Below, piece by piece: positions 55,358-64,000 of a stretch of 64,000 nt of DNA. How positions within the stretch are numbered: position 1 is the stretch's first letter; the number at the start of each line of letters is the position of its first letter. Both the position numbers and the translations under genes were made by a program. The stretch is from NCBI RefSeq assembly GCF_013368755.1, contig NC_049561.1, positions 2,418,001 through 2,482,000 of the forward strand, given 5' to 3'. The notes under the pieces are model-generated. The model was given only the letters and a program-made list of their open reading frames with translations. It had not been told where the DNA came from and ran no database searches. Origin of the DNA: Talaromyces rugulosus. Taxonomy: Eukaryota > Ascomycota > Eurotiomycetes > Eurotiales > Trichocomaceae.

Positions 55358-56395
55358 AGAAAAGTGATATATGAGATAATTGAGGAGATATCACTGGGTC
55401 CTGTATTTTCAAAAAAAAGGGACAAGGAAACATCTGAAAGGAAAATTAGAGGGGCAACTGTGATTTATATATACCAGTTGACTGCATCTTTTCTCTCAAC
55501 ATTTCGAGGGAAACAGCCGGTACCGTTAAAAACTCATACTTGTTCCACTTATTTTTTTAAAAAAAATTCTACAAAATTCAACAAGATCATAATACATCAA
55601 AGAGGTCACATAATTCTTTTTTTTTTTTTTTTTTTTTTTTTTTGAGCAGCATCTTTGAATACTAGTCTTTGTGCCGACACTTTTAGGGCGATGCACCAAC
55701 ATCTAAAATTAGAAAGCGTCAGTTGCCGGTTCATTCTCGTCTCAAACCCGAATCGAAAATTATACATAATCAGAATATACAGTTCAAGGCTAAAAATGAC
55801 AGTTTATTATCCGGAAAATATAAAAATAGAAGTGATCTGGATAGAAAACAACAAGGGATGTAATGCTGGCTATTCATATTGGTTTCGGGCATGTTTTATC
55901 GCAGCAGCTGGGGCCCAAAAAACCATTTAGTTTCCATTTAAGCTTCCTTCATTTTGCATCTAGACCAAGTACTATTGAATACAGGAGTATATACGTTCTA
56001 GATATAATAATTTAGTAAAGGTATTAAATGCCGAAATGTTGAAATTTCAAAATCAACCTCAAGACACCAGTGAATATGAAGAATCAATGATAAGTTGTAG
56101 TGTAGATTTATTATGTTAACTACTATTTTTCATCAATTATGTTTTATTAATGAGAAGCTACGTAATACCAGATATTCGAAGTCCTTAAAAAGAGATCACA
56201 GAATGTATACAGCAAGACGGCTTGCCTGCTTACAGCGTCACCGGAGGCACTTTCAATACACCTATAAAAAATTTTTGGTAGTTAGAAATATAAAGAAAAG
56301 GGTTTAAAAGTGAGATCAAGAGAGGTAGAATTGATATATTACTCCTAGAAACGACACTTTATTCTCATTTGGTGGGTATGGTATGTACATGACAT
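55358..56395. other. AT-rich spacer with a T27 run
   Basis: No gene is supported. A run of 27 T lies at 55617-55643. Confidence 0.6.
55617..55643. repeat. Homopolymer T27
   Basis: Twenty-seven uninterrupted T, which is A27 on the minus strand where the HGGN-family genes are encoded. It could be slippage, a sequencing artefact or the poly(A) end of an old retro-insertion. Confidence 0.7.
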
Positions 56396-56953
56396 CTAGA
56401 CTGGCATTATCTGCATGAGCCGGTCGTACATTTTACCAATTTGGGGATCCAGAGCAGGATTTCCCACACCATTCAACCACGCGGTAATTATCTGATCACA
56501 AAGACGGACAGATTCTTCCTTGCCTGGGTGGTATTTCCAAACTTCGAGGCGAGTTAGATCACCCCTGAAGTTGAAAGCGGATACCACCGCGTCAGGAACG
56601 TCGTGAAAGCGGGGTCCAACTTCAGCCAGAGTGCGCCCATAAAAGACCTCAAATCCGGCAGTGGCGCCGGCTCGCTGGTTCATATCATGCAGAGATTCGA
56701 TGGCCTGTATATCCAGGGCAACGTTGCCCCCGTGCACAAACCTGTTCCGTTCAGCTCGTACTCCAACAGGAAGCCAATAACGCTGAGGTTGAGCGGCGGC
56801 TCGAGCGGCTTGCTGCAGCTCCCAGGCTCGCATATCCAAAAAGTTTTTCTTGGTTTGTCTATTGTCCTCGCCCATGGCACGAAGCTGCTGTTTCATCTCA
56901 TCCATCTCCCGGAAAAGGCGATCGAATGAATCAAGGCCGTCTTGGTTGCCCAT
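56396..56953 (-). CDS. HGGN-family protein, 185 aa, with HEPN-like R-x4-H
   Basis: A single frame of 185 aa, ending shortly before an AT-rich stretch. The N-terminal helix (FDRLFREMDEMKQQLRAMG) looks like a coiled coil. The core reads RNRFVHGGNVALDIQAIESL with Arg69 and His74, an RN-x3-HG pattern like that at the active site of HEPN-type ribonucleases and nucleotide-binding domains. It continues with VFYGRTL, VPDAVVSAFNFRGDLTRLE and LCDQIITAWLNG. Its base composition is more GC-rich than the surrounding spacers. It is the best preserved of the three local paralogues. A HEPN relationship is only a motif-level suggestion. Confidence 0.75.
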   Translation of the reverse strand: MGNQDGLDSFDRLFREMDEMKQQLRAMGEDNRQTKKNFLDMRAWELQQAARAAAQPQRYWLPVGVRAERNRFVHGGNVALDIQAIESLHDMNQRAGATAGFEVFYGRTLAEVGPRFHDVPDAVVSAFNFRGDLTRLEVWKYHPGKEESVRLCDQIITAWLNGVGNPALDPQIGKMYDRLMQIMPV

Positions 56954-58001
56954 TCTTTTCGATGGGTCTTGAAATATGAGCCCTCCCGGCGCAGGATATA
57001 CGTGCTCAGTCAGGTAACCGGAAACCTGCTGTAATCCTCGAGGTTGTGGTGGCGGGGTTTGGATATTTTCGATTCTGAAAATGGCTTGCCATGGCTGATG
57101 TTTCTAAACCCGTTAGCGACGACGGCACCGCTCCTTCTCGAAGGAAAAACGCGCCAGATGACATCTTACCGGTGGCGATCCAACGACTTGTGCGTAGCTA
57201 CGTTGAGACTGGACACCAAGAGCCATAACGTCTCGGGCTTGAAAGACTGAAACCGACAGCTTTCAATCCCTTTCTTCTAAAGATAAGTTAGCACTGGTCC
57301 CTTTGAAATATTGCGTAAGAAATTATACGAACTTGTGGTTTCAGCCTGAAAGAAGATATGAAATGTAGTCTGGTACGACAGAGGTGCTATCCAGGGAGGC
57401 GAATAAAGGGGGATGATCTGTGGGAGATGTTGAGTATCAGGAGGATCCTCCTCCATATACCTACTCAAGTGGCCGGTCGTAATCACCTCAAACGCGATCG
57501 GATAGTATGTATGCATGTTAATCTGAGTCCATGCATACTGCCGTTTGGTTGTAAACCAGATTGCGCTTGTCCATTTTTTCTCCAGGTCTGCGTGAGCTCC
57601 TAGCTCACATCCATCAAATGACCGATTGTGGGTTGTGTGTCAGGGGTTCGAAAATATCACCGTTTGTTGGTGTCCAGTTTCTTTTTGAATTCCGATTCGG
57701 AGTCCATATCACGGTCAGATTTGACAGCTGCACTAACAGACCTTTGGTCTATTGGGTAGTTAATCTATGGTATGACATAGGGACCATAGCCTTATAATGA
57801 GAGTACCAATGACCTTGAAGACAAAAGTTGTAGATTCAGATAAACCGTGTACGAAGCCCCACTATACCAGTACAACCGGTTTTGAGTCTTTTGACAGCCG
57901 CAAACTAAAAAGCGCTGGGTTCCACTTAATAATGCTAAAATTTTAGAAATATCTTTTTTAAGCTTTGCCGTATGCGCCTTCGCACCACGCGGGCTTAGAG
58001 T
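56954..58001. other. Gene-poor spacer at the right edge of the accessory block
   Basis: No frame longer than about 80 codons with sensible composition. I checked the area around 57640 and 57740 for tRNA-like arms and found no cloverleaf that closes. Confidence 0.5.
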
Positions 58002-58388
58002 TTATGCGCCAGGATGTAATGCTAGTATTTTGGACGGCCTTTTGTTTGCATCTGCAACGAGAACAAAAGAGTCGGAGGAAATTTGAGATGAACATCGAAG
58101 TGGAGCTTCCGGTCTGCTACTTCCGGTCTTCCGGCCCGAGACACTCACCGCTTTCCTCGCCGCCCACAACAATAAGACCGGCAGTAAGACGGAAACAATT
58201 GCGGGATGAGCAACCGCGGGTGACGAGCTGAGCGCTTCGTCCGTCCAGCAACGTCTGTTATGTGCGCAGGCTGCATGCTCCTGACAAACATGCGTATGAT
58301 CTACTGGTGTCAATGTGGCCCCCGCACTTGCTGATAAAGAGCTACTACTCCTGCCATGAGATCGCCGAAAACCCCCAGATGATGTCAT
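58002..58388 (-). CDS. Possible small membrane protein (hypothetical)
   Basis: From an ATG at 58388 a frame of 128 aa runs MTSSGGFRRSHGRSSSS, then a stretch with several Cys and His, then a hydrophobic segment AIVSVLLPVLLLWAARKAV that could span a membrane. A GTGAGT at the codons after this segment could be an intron donor, so the true end may differ. It is divergent from the F-box gene with only 36 bp between starts, which is unusually tight. I consider it possible but unproven. Confidence 0.35.
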   Translation of the reverse strand: MTSSGGFRRSHGRSSSSLSASAGATLTPVDHTHVCQEHAACAHNRRCWTDEALSSSPAVAHPAIVSVLLPVLLLWAARKAVSVSGRKTGSSRPEAPLRCSSQISSDSFVLVADANKRPSKILALHPGA

Positions 58389-58424
58389 TTTCAAGATCCT
58401 GGACCTCGGAATACGCTTAACTTC

Positions 58425-59935
58425 ATGATGGCCGAGAAGCACCCGTCAGCCCGCGCTACGTTCCTAATCGCATTGCCCGATGAGTTGATACAGCAAATTC
58501 TCTCATACCTTTCGGCCTTGGACGTCGTTTCTATATCGTCCACGTGTCAAACGCTCTATCAACAAGCACAGGACGACAAGCTCTGGGAGGGACTCGTAAA
58601 CGAGAACCTCCCTAAAAGGATCGACCATCCCGGACCATTTGATTCATTCCGCAACCTGTATTCTGCTCACCACCCATATTGGTTTCTACCGAAAAACAAG
58701 ATCTGGTTTTCGGATGGCGAATACACGGGCAGACTGATTATTGCGCGTTACGACAACCGCAGGGGCGTTATCGAGGCCTTTCGGTTATTGGCGGAGCTAA
58801 AGGAAGAGACCTTTACACAATGGTCATCAAATCCGGAAGTCATCATCCAATCCTTTAATCCACAGCTGAGGCTCTGGATGGACGATCCTGTCATCGAGCT
58901 GCGAAATCCTCAAGGCTTGCTCCCGCGAAATCGGCAATACTGTCCGGACCAATTCAAGATGACCATGTCAAGCTATGGACAAGGTGTTTATAGCTCTTTT
59001 GCATTGTGTCGTGGCAATGTTGGCCGAGATCCATCACTACCCAGCGATTTGGTCTGGCCGCCCATTACGATTCCTGCCGAAAGGTCGCTACGTAAAAACC
59101 AAGAACGTCTCACCGACGAGAACTCCAACACCTTTCTGCAGGCCCAGAGAGAGTCACCAGATCCAAGGGCACTCTCGGAAACCAGTTTCTATCTTCGGAA
59201 ATGGCTACACTTTGGCCTCGGCCAGCCGATTGTTCCACACGATCAGGGGTTTCACTTGTCGATGTTTGCAACTCTCGACCCTGAGATATACACCCCGACA
59301 AAGGAAAAGCCCTATCAAGGAATTTGGGTAGGCGATTACAACTTCCACGGCTGCGAATTTCTTCTTTTCCTGCAGAGAGATCCTGGCTCAGCGACACCAC
59401 TAAGCAACTCTGCTAGACGCGAAACACGATTAATATCGAACGGCCTCCACAACCTTTACAACAATCAAAACAATGGTGGTGGTGCGCATGGCGTTGATGA
59501 ATGGGAGCGAGCTAGCCTGCCGGAAACTCAGATAACTACCCAAGCCGACGGCAGCGAGGACACTGGAGTGAGCGGGCGTTTGGAAGGAATCAAGCTAACT
59601 GGAGACCCCAACATTCCCCGGGGCGAGATATCGTTTGTAGCGGAGGACATTGGCCCTAGTGGGACGGTTTATTTCTCACACGATGAGGAATTCGGAGGCG
59701 CTCGCGTCGTGCGCAGCAAGGGTCACATTGCGTTTCAGCAATTCACTGATGGTAGGTTCTCCCATGTTCTCTCGACATCAATGTCTTGGATGACACTGAC
59801 ATGGCCATTGCAGACCAATGGGTCAACACAGAGTTGATCCTCATATCCCCGGATTGTGTGGCGCAGTATTGGAAGCCCATGCGTCATGTCTCTTACTTTC
59901 GCCGGGTGGACGTCGACCAGTTTGCCCGCGTCTGA
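58425..59935 (+). CDS. F-box protein, FBXO31/cyclin-D1-binding-domain type
   Basis: Exons 58425-59751 and 59814-59935 give 482 aa. An F-box opens the protein (LIALPDELIQQILSYLSALDVVSISSTCQTL), followed by WEGLVNENLP. The rest matches the arrangement of the FBXO31-like domain: WFLPKNKIWFSDGEYTGRLI, YQGIWVGDYNFHGCEFLLFL, GDPNIPRGEISFVAEDIG, and a last exon with YWKPMRHVSYFRRV. Such proteins are substrate receptors of SCF ubiquitin ligases. Two ATG codons stand in tandem at the start, and the first is used here. The central part has an Asn/Gly-rich insert (about residues 345-355) likely to be a loop. Confidence 0.9.
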
Positions 59936-60638
59936 ACGGTTTGGCAAATTGTCTCCTTTCTTGTATATGTCAACTCTCTTAACATGTCAATCTGGGATCC
60001 TTAATTGATCGATACCGGTGAAATTTTGTTGCATTTGATTATTTAAAGGAGATTTTGAGTAGCATTTCCTGGTATGTGGGTGTTTTTTCTTCTCTCTCTC
60101 TTCTGCTTCTTCTCGGGAAGCATATCTGCATGTTGTATCATGTTTGGGGAGTTTGTGAGGTTATATACATTATATGTTTGGCTGTTTTATTTTTTATTTT
60201 CTTATTTCAGCCGGGTTGAATTACCCACACGAGAAAAGGGTAACGCCGGCAGCGATTCTGAATAGCACCTTGATTGGATTCACGATAAACCAATAGGAGA
60301 AGAAAAAAAGTGACAGTTATCCTTGCTATAATGATGATGATGACTTGCGCCGTAAGCTGAGATGAGCATGAGTGATAAAAAAAGCAAAAAGAAAAGAAGA
60401 TCCAAACGCCAAGTAGCATAGCTCATAAGACCTCACAAAGCAACGTGTTCATCTTCCCCCGTGTCTCGATGACGTCTGTACCTCTAATTCTCCATCTTCT
60501 GTACAGCAACATGTATGAATCGTTTCAGAACGTAATCGCCAGTGAAAAAAAGAAAGAAAAAAACACACACACAAACAAAAGGAAGGTAGGTATCTTCGTA
60601 TCAAACAAAAATCGTCAGGGAGAAGCGAGGACGGCGCA
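59936..60638. other. Spacer between convergent F-box and atg44 genes
   Basis: T-rich near 60080-60210 and A-rich near 60540-60590. The repeated purine/pyrimidine runs are typical of 3' flanks. No gene is supported. Confidence 0.55.
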
Positions 60639-61311
60639 TCAACGTCGTCGCTCAAAGTACGAAGTCGAGCCCAAGACGGCAACGGACTGGTCCATAACCC
60701 ATTCGCCAACCCCGAGATAGCTCTCGACCCATTTCTTGATATCCTTGCTATCGGAGATTTTGTCGGAGTTTAGACTAGGGCTGTGCGCAAGGGTCCTAGA
60801 AAACATCGGCTCTGTCCATTCATTTCCCCTGATCGTCCGGATAAACGATATCCTTGCTACCTTTTCTTTTTCCTTGTTCGTTCACCGCGACGATCGGGGG
60901 AAAAGAAGGAGATCCGATGTTGGGGGCGGACGCGCGAATGTTAGTCGGTTTTTTTTCTTTTTCATTTTATAGAAAGCGACAAGGGTGCCCGGGCCGGACA
61001 TGCTCGGGATGGGGCTGGGAAGAGACATACGTGAGACCGGTTGACCGTTTGATTCCAGCGAGGAAGGCGGAGACTGTTGTTCAAAGGTTAGCTTCACTTG
61101 GCTCTTGCTTGGCTGGGTTGCTGCTGATAAGGGGAGAGTAACGTACTCAGGACCGCATCAAAGGCATAGTGCGTGAGGCGACCAAACTAAACAGCGTTGC
61201 AACGTGTTGTTGATTAGCTATATATCGAAGCAGAAAAGCGGAAGCTGATACCCCATCCGTCGTCCGGTCTGGGCTGCTTGCTACCTCTTGCGTCGGAGCA
61301 CTTACCACCAT
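60639..61311 (-). CDS. atg44: Atg44 mitofissin (DUF1748), mitochondrial fission factor for mitophagy
   Basis: Four exons (61311-61306, 61186-61147, 61073-61031, 60780-60639) give 76 aa. No single open frame reveals the gene; only the spliced product MVFGRLTHYAFDAVLISAFL, then AGIKRSTGLTPSLNSDK, KKWVESYLGVGEWVMDQS and a final SYFERRR shows it. This is the full DUF1748 family pattern. Its yeast and fission yeast members were shown to be the intermembrane-space protein that cuts mitochondria for mitophagy. The first exon holds only two codons. The third intron (250 bp) is long for this window; I used the acceptor giving TPSLN, and one 6 bp downstream would keep the frame. It is divergent from pyruvate kinase. 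Confidence 0.9.
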
Positions 61312-62381
61312 GTTGACTGTGTGTGGGCTGAGGAATAATGAGACAGGACAGAAAGCTGCGTATCGAGTATGTATAGTAGAGTAGAGCTTGTGTGAGCTGG
61401 ACACGACTGGAATAACAATCACAAGTCGAGATGCTTCCCGATCGCACCAGCTCCACGAGATCACGGGGGCAACCGCTCCTGCCGAGCCAATCATGTGGCC
61501 CCGCAAGGCTTGGCAGCCCGGATCACCTGACTGCGAGTCACGTGCCGCTAGCGTTATCGATAAGAAACATTCGCCGGAAATCCGGCCAATCACACGCGCG
61601 CTGCCCCCCTCCCCCGCTGTGGTTTGATCGATCTAAAAAAAATTTAATTCAAATTGAATAAATTTTTCAACAAAAAATAATATTGTAACCAGAGGTGGCG
61701 ATAAAATGCAAAAATAAATTGACCTTGCAGCCACCAGGGCAGCCAGTCAGCTCATGCCCAGCAGTCAGCGTCTCATAGGCTCGCCAAGCACCAATGAGTA
61801 TCTCGGCATCTTGGCCTTCGGAGTTTGCGAGCAACTAGTCATGCATGTTTTCAATAATAATGAATTTTTCACTGCTGTACAAGCCTGCTGGCTGTTTCGC
61901 CAGGTCGTGTATAGTATGTTGTATACTCGTAGGATATGGCTCGTCGATGGCGTGGGGAAAGCTGCCCGGAGAGAATCTCTGTAGCATACTATTATTACTG
62001 CTTTTGCTACGTATTATCAATTCAACACAATCAATTAGTCCTTTATCGGCCCCCCCCAATAATCTCGGTTTCCCTAAGTGGCACACCGGAGCTCGTTGCA
62101 GCGTCTGCTGGGCGGCGGGTCAGGGAAGCTCTTTTGACGCTGTTCCCAATCGAGCCATGGGCCAACAACATTTTCCCAAGCGCCCACGTCTCCTCCCCCT
62201 CCCCATCACCACCACCTTTCTTCTTCTTCACCTTCACCCCTCGCGCATCCTCGTTGCTTCCTCATAAATCTCTTTCTCTCTCCCACTTTCGCTATCTTCT
62301 GCGAGTGACAGCAGTCGTTAGTGTCCTGCCTCGTAAAAACAAGCCTTCTCATCGTCTTCCTTCCCCGCAGCAACTTCCAAG
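61312..62381. promoter_or_regulatory. Divergent promoter region of atg44 and pyruvate kinase
   Basis: About 1.07 kb. A very AT-rich patch lies at 61635-61690 and a C/T-rich tract at about 62195-62300, as in strong glycolytic promoters. A CCCCGCAG at 62363-62370, 11 bp before the start, could be the acceptor of a leader intron. No gene is supported inside. Confidence 0.55.
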
Positions 62382-63992
62382 ATGGCCGTTGCCAACTCCT
62401 TCGACCACCTAACCAACCGGATGAAGCTGGAATGGTTCTCCCAGCTTCATACCGAGATGGTGCCGCACCGCAACTATCGTCGCACCTCGATCATTTGCAC
62501 CATCGGTACGGTCGCATTGCCCTTTTCCCGCAGATCCTGAATGTTCCCCCCCGCTGACGGCTGGCTACCAGGTCCCAAGACAAACTCCGTTGAGAAGATC
62601 AACATGCTCCGTAAAGGTATTTCTCCGTTCACCAATCGCATTGTGCCTTACTAACTGTCCCTGATAGCCGGTCTCAATGTTGTTCGCATGAACTTCTCCC
62701 ACGGCTCGTACGAGGTTTGCTTTTCCCCCCATCGCAAGTCTCCACGTGGATCGACGATGAACTAACAATCATGGGCAGTACCACCAATCTGTCATTGACA
62801 ACGCTAGAGCGGCCGAGAGCTCCCAGGCTGGCCGTCCAGTGGCTATTGCCCTTGACACCGTGAGTTGGTATCTTGTGTCGTCTGCCACTAAGCCCTCGCC
62901 TCTAACAAAGCATCTCCGTTTCATAGAAAGGACCTGAAATCCGTACCGGAAACACTGTTGGCGACCAGGACATTCCTATCGCTGCTGGCCATGAATTCAA
63001 TGTGACCACCGATGACAAATATGCCACAGCCAGTGACAATGAGAACATGTATGTGCTTCATTCAGCCAGAAAAGGGTTGTTGCAGCTTCTTACTGCACCT
63101 ACCCTTTGGACGTTGAAACGAAAGAGGTTTTTGGTCGCTGACAAAATGGCTTTTGCAGGTATCTTGATTACAAGAACATCAGCAAGGTGATCTCTCCGGG
63201 CAAGCTCATCTATGTCGACGACGGTATTCTCTCTCTCGAAGTCCTCCGCGTCGTTGATGACAAGACCGTTCGCGTAAAATGCCTCAACAACGGTAACATC
63301 TCTTCCCGCAAGGGTGTCAACCTGCCTGGCACCGACGTCGATCTCCCCGCCCTCTCTGAGAAGGACAAGAACGATCTGCGTTTTGGTGTCAAAAACAAGG
63401 TCGATATGGTTTTCGCTTCGTTTATTCGCCGGGGTGAAGACATCAAAGAAATCCGAAAGATCCTCGGCGAAGAGGGTCGTGAAATTCAAATCATTGCCAA
63501 GATCGAGAACCAACAGGGTGTAAACAACTTCGATGAGATTCTCCAGGAAACCGATGGTATCATGGTTGCTCGTGGTGATCTTGGCATCGAAATCCCTGCC
63601 CCCAAGGTCTTCCTCGCCCAGAAGATGATGATCGCCAAGTGCAACTTGAAAGGCAAGCCTGTCATTTGTGCTACTCAGATGTTGGAGTCCATGACATACA
63701 ACCCTCGCCCCACCCGTGCTGAAGTGTCGGACGTTGCCAACGCCGTTCTTGACGGTGCTGACTGTGTCATGTTGTCTGGTGAGACTGCCAAGGGCAACTA
63801 CCCATCCGAGGCCGTTACCATGATGCACGACACCTGTTTGATCGCTGAGGTGTCGGTTCCACACTTCAGCATTTTCGACGAGCTCCGCACTCTTTGCCCG
63901 CGCCCTGCTGATACAGTTGAGGCAATTGCCATGTCTGCCGTCGGTGCTAGCTTGGAATTGAACGCTGGTGCCATTGTTGTGCTGACCACAAG
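62382..63992 (+). CDS. pkiA: Pyruvate kinase, 5' part of gene
   Basis: Six exons are visible (62382-62505, 62572-62616, 62668-62714, 62779-62859, 62927-63048, 63159-63992); a new donor GTATGT follows at 63993, so the C-terminal domain lies outside the window. Splicing gives [46 protein letters not shown] and [17 protein letters not shown]. The catalytic core includes [22 protein letters not shown], the signature CATQMLESM and MLSGETAKG. The enzyme makes pyruvate and ATP from phosphoenolpyruvate as the last step of glycolysis. Crowding of short introns at the 5' end is typical of the gene in Eurotiales. Confidence 0.96.
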
Positions 63993-64000
63993 GTATGTGA

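Noticed and set aside
57640..57800. tRNA-like words (GGGGTTCGAAAA, GACCTTTGGTCTATTGGG)
   Set aside because: The TTCGA-like loop has no pairing T-stem and no acceptor stem closes. I could not fold any tRNA here or elsewhere in the window.
58467..58474. Another TTGCCCGA
   Set aside because: It lies inside the F-box coding sequence far from the cluster; one or two chance copies are expected in 64 kb.

Overview
The window is a gene-dense piece of a filamentous ascomycete genome, most likely Eurotiales (Aspergillus/Penicillium type). The evidence is many short introns (about 48-113 bp with GTRNGT donors and CTRAY-like branch sites), abundant Zn2Cys6 regulators, and core genes of Eurotiales type: pyruvate kinase, homoisocitrate dehydrogenase, an Adp1-like EGF/ABC protein and a mitochondrial uS8. 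No rRNA, tRNA, CRISPR array or intact transposon was recognised. Gene models below were spliced by hand; every complete multi-exon model sums to a whole number of codons.

Layout. 1-9.3 kb: start of an Erv14/cornichon gene (cut by the window edge), an Adp1-like EGF/ABCG protein, a repeat-bearing spacer, an aldehyde dehydrogenase, and a conserved fungal protein. 9.9-18.7 kb: mitochondrial ribosomal uS8, a Zn2Cys6 regulator, a 3-beta-HSD-like dehydrogenase, a 1.9 kb gene-poor stretch, and an unknown 370-aa protein.

20.0-38.6 kb is the most interesting block: ten genes that look like one catabolic cluster. They are an M20 hydantoinase/carbamoylase-type amidohydrolase, a P450, a glyoxalase-I-like protein with a changed metal site, a short-chain dehydrogenase, a fusion of DUF1989 with a PuuE/allantoinase-like polysaccharide-deacetylase domain, a Dabb-barrel protein, a Zn2Cys6 activator, a type-B carboxylesterase, a type I Baeyer-Villiger monooxygenase and an APC-family permease. 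The octamer TCGGGCAA/TTGCCCGA lies in almost every promoter of the block, and the activator/esterase promoter carries a run of GATA (AreA-type) sites. My inference is an inducible, nitrogen-regulated pathway for taking up and breaking down a nitrogen-containing cyclic compound: deimination, ring opening and decarbamoylation, plus oxidation and ester hydrolysis.

39.5-47.9 kb is mostly core genome: a disordered VEEKP-repeat protein, homoisocitrate dehydrogenase (lysine synthesis), a DUF1769/Duc1 protein, and a Zn2Cys6 regulator whose last intron appears to be GC-AG. 48-58 kb looks accessory and AT-rich between genes: a long coiled-coil protein, a 259-aa protein of a family I associate with fungal genomes, and three diverged paralogues on one strand sharing an HGGN-centred motif, one with a HEPN-like R-x4-H. 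58.4-64 kb returns to core genes: an FBXO31-like F-box protein, the tiny mitophagy gene atg44 (mitofissin, four exons, two-codon first exon) and pyruvate kinase, which runs off the window end.
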